Below, one piece after another: positions 14,496 to 16,797 of a stretch of 16,797 bases of DNA. The notes under the pieces are model-generated. The model worked only from the letters and a program-made list of their open reading frames with translations. It had not been told where the DNA came from and did no database searches. The stretch spans positions 1 through 16,797 of the forward strand of contig CAMTBF010000019.1 of assembly GCA_947068385.1 (NCBI GenBank), read 5' to 3'. A program made the position numbers and the translations under genes. Each line of letters starts with the position of its first letter. The stretch's first letter is position 1. Source of the DNA: an uncultured Lachnospiraceae bacterium. Its GTDB lineage: Bacteria > Bacillota > Clostridia > Lachnospirales > Lachnospiraceae.

Positions 14496-14867
14496 TCACT
14501 CCTCCAAAATCATTTCAAATAAGCTCCGGATGTCCTCGTCGCTTATGCCATATCTTCTGCCTTTCTGGACAGCCAGCTCCAGGTCCGCCTCCAGCTCCTT
14601 CTTCTGCTCCTCCAGCAAAAGACCCGGATTCACTGCCGCAATGTAGGTCCCCTTGCCGTGGACAGTCACGGCGAAGCCCTCCTCCTCCAGGCTGTCGTAA
14701 GCCTTCTTCACGGTCAGCGCGCTGATCCGTAGCTCCTTTGACAGCGCCCGGACGGAGGGCAGATTATCATTCTCCTTCAATTCCCCGCCGCGTATCAGGG
14801 TCTTGATCTGGTCTGTAATCTGTTCGTAGATGGGAACCATGGAAGAACTGTTTATTATAATGCGCAT
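14496..14867 (-). CDS. GntR-family regulator, YtrA subfamily, 123 aa
   Basis: Short GntR protein: a winged-helix domain (residues ~12-78) with PIYEQITDQIKTLI, LPSVRALSKELRIS, the helix TVKKAYDSLEEEGF and the GKGTYIA wing, then a ~40-residue helical dimerisation tail instead of a large ligand domain. Size and operon position (first gene, followed by ABC-2 ATPase and permease) define the YtrA group, in which the regulator usually represses its own operon. The ATG at 14867 has GGAGG 8 nt upstream. The promoter directly upstream is embedded in repeated sites. Inducer unknown; cell-wall antibiotics are known inducers for relatives. Confidence 0.93.
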   Translation of the reverse strand: MRIIINSSSMVPIYEQITDQIKTLIRGGELKENDNLPSVRALSKELRISALTVKKAYDSLEEEGFAVTVHGKGTYIAAVNPGLLLEEQKKELEADLELAVQKGRRYGISDEDIRSLFEMILEE

Positions 14868-14883
14868 TTATCTTTCCTCCTTG

Positions 14884-14934
14884 TAAACAGTATATAACAG
14901 TATGTAACTGTTGTCAAGTGTTATATACTGTTTA
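14884..14934 (-). promoter_or_regulatory. Promoter and repeated operator of the GntR-ABC operon
   Basis: Minus-strand TTGACA (14917-14912), 17-bp spacer, TATACT (14894-14889): essentially consensus. Overlapping it, TAAACAGTATATAACA (14884-14899) and its exact reverse complement (14919-14934) form 16-bp perfect arms. AACAGTATRTAAC occurs three times: 14886-14898 and 14896-14908 as direct copies 10 bp apart, and 14920-14932 inverted. A strong promoter covered by such sites indicates repression, most simply by the GntR protein itself. Confidence 0.85.
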
Positions 14935-14975
14935 TTCCAAAAAAATTTTACAGGAATTTTGCAGAGGCTTTCCGC

Positions 14976-15017
14976 AAGAAACGGCGGGGCCTCCCCTTTC
15001 CTTCGGAGTCCCCGCCG
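14976..15017 (-). terminator. Terminator downstream of the TetR gene
   Basis: CGGCGGGG (14982-14989) and CCCCGCCG (15010-15017), an 8-bp GC stem; inner CTCC/GGAG may extend it. On the minus strand it is followed by TTTCTTG. It lies 20 bp after the TetR stop and before the GntR promoter. Confidence 0.7.
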
Positions 15018-15037
15018 CTTTCACGTTTCGGCTGTAT

Positions 15038-15628
15038 CTAGCATCCCTTTTCCCGCCTCCCGGCCCTGTCCTTCTCCTCCAGGCATCTGGCGATCATTTC
15101 ATCCACCATGCCCCTGCGGAGGCCGCAGAGGCGGCTGATCTGCTCCTGTATGCCGTCCTTCATCCCGTCCCGCATCCATCCCATCACCATGCCGAAGCAC
15201 TGCTCCGAGTAGAAGCGGGCTATGAGCCTTTTATCCCCCTCCTCCACGGGCTTATCCGCAAAGACTCCCCGGGCGTAGGCGGACACCACATGCTGGCAGA
15301 CCTTCCACAGGTACTGCTCGAAGATGTCCCGGTTCACGGAGTTGTAGATATGCAGGATGGCCCGGCGGTTCTCCATGGCGAATTCCGTGGCTGCGGTCAT
15401 GCAGATCTCCACGGAGTCGATGGAAGGATACTTCGCTATGATCCGATCCGCCGCCTCGGTGACGATCTCCTCGGTCAGGGCCGGGATATCCTGAAAATGG
15501 TAGTAGAAGGAATTCCGGTTCACCCCGCATTCCTCCACGATGTCCTTCACTGTGATCTGGCTTAAGGGCTTCTCGTCAAGAAGCTTGATGAACGTGGCCT
15601 TGATGGCCATTTTCGTAAAGTTGGGCAT
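15038..15628 (-). CDS. TetR/AcrR-family transcriptional regulator, 196 aa
   Basis: N-terminal TetR helix-turn-helix (residues ~5-50): KATFIKLLDEKPLSQITVKDIVEECGVNRNSFYYHF is read in sections as helix 1, the ITVKDIVEECGV helix-turn-helix and the NRNSFYYHF recognition helix. The helical C-terminal domain resembles the DhaS-like/TetR_C_8 group by pattern. ATG 15628 has GGAGG 8 nt upstream. It lies 29 bp downstream of the diguanylate-cyclase stop, likely in one transcript with it. The ligand and target are not readable; the adjacent GntR-ABC operon or its own operon are possible targets. Confidence 0.9.
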   Translation of the reverse strand: MPNFTKMAIKATFIKLLDEKPLSQITVKDIVEECGVNRNSFYYHFQDIPALTEEIVTEAADRIIAKYPSIDSVEICMTAATEFAMENRRAILHIYNSVNRDIFEQYLWKVCQHVVSAYARGVFADKPVEEGDKRLIARFYSEQCFGMVMGWMRDGMKDGIQEQISRLCGLRRGMVDEMIARCLEEKDRAGRREKGC

Positions 15629-15657
15629 GGTTCGCGCCTCCCCTGTGCATGATGGCT

Positions 15658-16581
15658 TCAGCGTTCCTTTTCCAGCATCTGCTTCAGCTTCTCGTCAGCC
15701 CAGACCACCCTGTTGCGCCCATGCCGCTTGGCATCGTACAGCTGCGTGTCCGCATACTGCAGGTAGAACCCGTAGCTGTGCTCCACCGGAGGAAGGACGG
15801 TGATGCCGCCCATGCTGACGGTGACCCATTGGGACACGGAAGGGGCGTGGGGGATATGTAGGTCTTCTATGGCCTGCCGGATCCTCTTGAAGTGCTCGAA
15901 TATCTTGCCGGAGGGATCCCCCATGGTGATGACCACGAATTCCTCGCCCCCATAGCGGGCCAGGAAATCCGTGCTGCGCTGCAGGCAGGAGGCCGCCGTC
16001 TGCGCCACGGCGGCAATCACCTTGTCCCCGGCGGGGTGGCCGAAGGTGTCGTTATATACCTTGAAGCGGTCTATGTCGAACATGCAGATGGAGAACGGCA
16101 CATGCAGGCGGATGGCCTCCTTCCACCTGATGATGCTGTATTCCTCGTACCTGCGCCGGTTGGCGATCCCCGTGAGCTGGTCGGTCATGGACTGCTGCTC
16201 CACCTGCCTGCGGTACCTGTAGAGCTTCACATGGGTGTTGACCCTGGCCCTGACGATCAGGGGATGGAAGGGCTTCGTGATATAGTCCACGGCCCCCAGC
16301 ACCAGCCCGCGCTCTTCGCTGGTCACATCGGAAAGGCTGGTGATCAGGATCACCGGGACGCTCTTCATGATGATATCCTCCTGCATTTTCTTCAGCAGCG
16401 TGAAGCCGTCCATGCCCGGCATCACCACATCCATCAGGATCAGCGAGAAGTCCCCCTCGCTTGCAAGGCGCAGCCCGTCCTCCGCCTTCTGGGCAACGGT
16501 AATGTCATATTCATCCTCCAAAATAGCCTTCAATTGGGCTGCCTGTAAGGCACTGTCGTCTACGATCAATATCTTTTCCAT
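15658..16581 (-). CDS. Response-regulator diguanylate cyclase (REC-GGDEF), 307 aa
   Basis: Makes cyclic di-GMP from two GTP when its receiver is phosphorylated. REC domain (residues ~1-118): Asp8-Asp9, phospho-acceptor Asp51 in LILMDVVMPGMDG, Thr81, Lys103 in ITKPF. GGDEF domain (~130-300): DQLTGIANRR start, metal-binding Asp in FDIDRFK, and an active GGEEF (211-215). RSTD (202-205) sits five residues before GGEEF, the position of the RxxD inhibitory I-site, so product inhibition is expected. ATG 16581 (MEKILIVDD) is chosen because GGAGGG lies just upstream, although spacing is short (~4 nt); in-frame GTG 16620 and ATG 16614 lack a site. No cognate kinase is in the window. Gene order suggests co-transcription with TetR genes on either side. 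Confidence 0.93.
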   Translation of the reverse strand: MEKILIVDDSALQAAQLKAILEDEYDITVAQKAEDGLRLASEGDFSLILMDVVMPGMDGFTLLKKMQEDIIMKSVPVILITSLSDVTSEERGLVLGAVDYITKPFHPLIVRARVNTHVKLYRYRRQVEQQSMTDQLTGIANRRRYEEYSIIRWKEAIRLHVPFSICMFDIDRFKVYNDTFGHPAGDKVIAAVAQTAASCLQRSTDFLARYGGEEFVVITMGDPSGKIFEHFKRIRQAIEDLHIPHAPSVSQWVTVSMGGITVLPPVEHSYGFYLQYADTQLYDAKRHGRNRVVWADEKLKQMLEKER

Positions 16582-16642
16582 AAACCCTCCAGCAGAATGT
16601 AAGTAAACGTTCATTATCACAAGGCCGAAGAAAAGCCTCCCT

Positions 16643-16797
16643 TCAGCTCAGGTAACCGCTCAGTCCGGTGGTCAGCAGCCGAAACACTGTTTCCTCTGTC
16701 TCCTCATTATTCGGAAGGATCCCCTCCACCACATATTTCGCGTACAGCAACGTGGACGTAAGGGCATGAAGCCACAGCAGGTCCTGGTTGATTCTCT
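16643..16797 (-). CDS. C-terminal end of a probable TetR-type regulator (partial)
   Basis: A minus-strand frame is open from the window edge to TGA at 16643-16645 and encodes 50 residues plus a partial codon. The helical pattern, ending VFRLLTTGLSGYLS, resembles the last helices of TetR-family ligand domains, where a final LL..GL....L motif is common. The 5' part lies outside the window. Its stop is 61 bp before the diguanylate-cyclase ATG, same strand, so it probably heads that operon. Family assignment is tentative. Confidence 0.55.
   Translation of the reverse strand, partial: RINQDLLWLHALTSTLLYAKYVVEGILPNNEETEETVFRLLTTGLSGYLS

Noticed and set aside
14494..14499. GTG start at 14499 for the ABC-2 ATPase, overlapping the GntR stop as GTGA
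   Set aside because: GGAGG would be only 1 nt away; ATG 14493 has ideal 7-nt spacing.
16598..16617. TetR operator around AACGTT upstream of the diguanylate cyclase
   Set aside because: The inverted repeat matches at only about 6 of 10 paired positions beyond the central AACGTT, so it is not distinguishable from chance here.

Overview
The window looks like chromosomal DNA from a GC-rich member of the Clostridia, most likely Lachnospiraceae. This rests on protein style (OmpR-type two-component system with FtsX-type ABC exporter, YtrA-like GntR with ABC-2 transporter, MMPL pump with an LxxG-repeat partner, a DUF1902 protein), on strong GGAGG ribosome sites, and on a small holin-like type I toxin locus of a kind I associate with gut Firmicutes. 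Genus is not resolved. I see no tRNA, rRNA, insertion sequence, CRISPR array or phage gene.

Layout. (1) 1-306: possible tail of an upstream gene, a hairpin terminator, and a small DUF1902/HicB-like gene with no visible toxin partner. (2) 314-2383 (minus): one long gene joining an Asp-box (sialidase-like) beta-propeller to a DapA/NanA-type aldolase; an in-frame 18-bp minisatellite interrupts the aldolase half. (3) 2384-2966: compact locus with a 34-residue membrane peptide (minus), a candidate convergent antitoxin RNA (plus), a shared terminator hairpin and a leader able to fold in several exclusive ways. (4) 2967-8237 (plus): response regulator, histidine kinase, ABC ATPase, large FtsX-type permease. 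A promoter/operator module upstream of the regulator recurs, with the same spacing, at the kinase stop codon in front of the transporter. (5) 8316-12817 (minus): MMPL/RND-type transporter and a translationally coupled extracytoplasmic LxxG-repeat protein. (6) 12992-14867 (minus): GntR (YtrA-type) regulator, ABC ATPase, ABC-2 permease, behind a consensus promoter buried in a repeated operator. (7) 15038-16797 (minus): TetR regulator, response-regulator diguanylate cyclase with intact GGEEF and I-site, and the C-terminal end of a further, probably TetR-type, gene.

How they work together. Most of the window is envelope transport with dedicated sensors: a two-component system likely controlling its own ABC exporter, an MMPL efflux or lipid-export pair, and a GntR-controlled ABC transporter. 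The two most unusual things are the type I toxin locus, whose layout resembles the enterococcal par (Fst) module with a multi-state toxin leader, and the propeller-aldolase fusion. A recurring oddity is in-frame low-complexity or tandem-repeat sequence inside otherwise conserved proteins (aldolase loop, kinase linker, kinase DHp hairpin).
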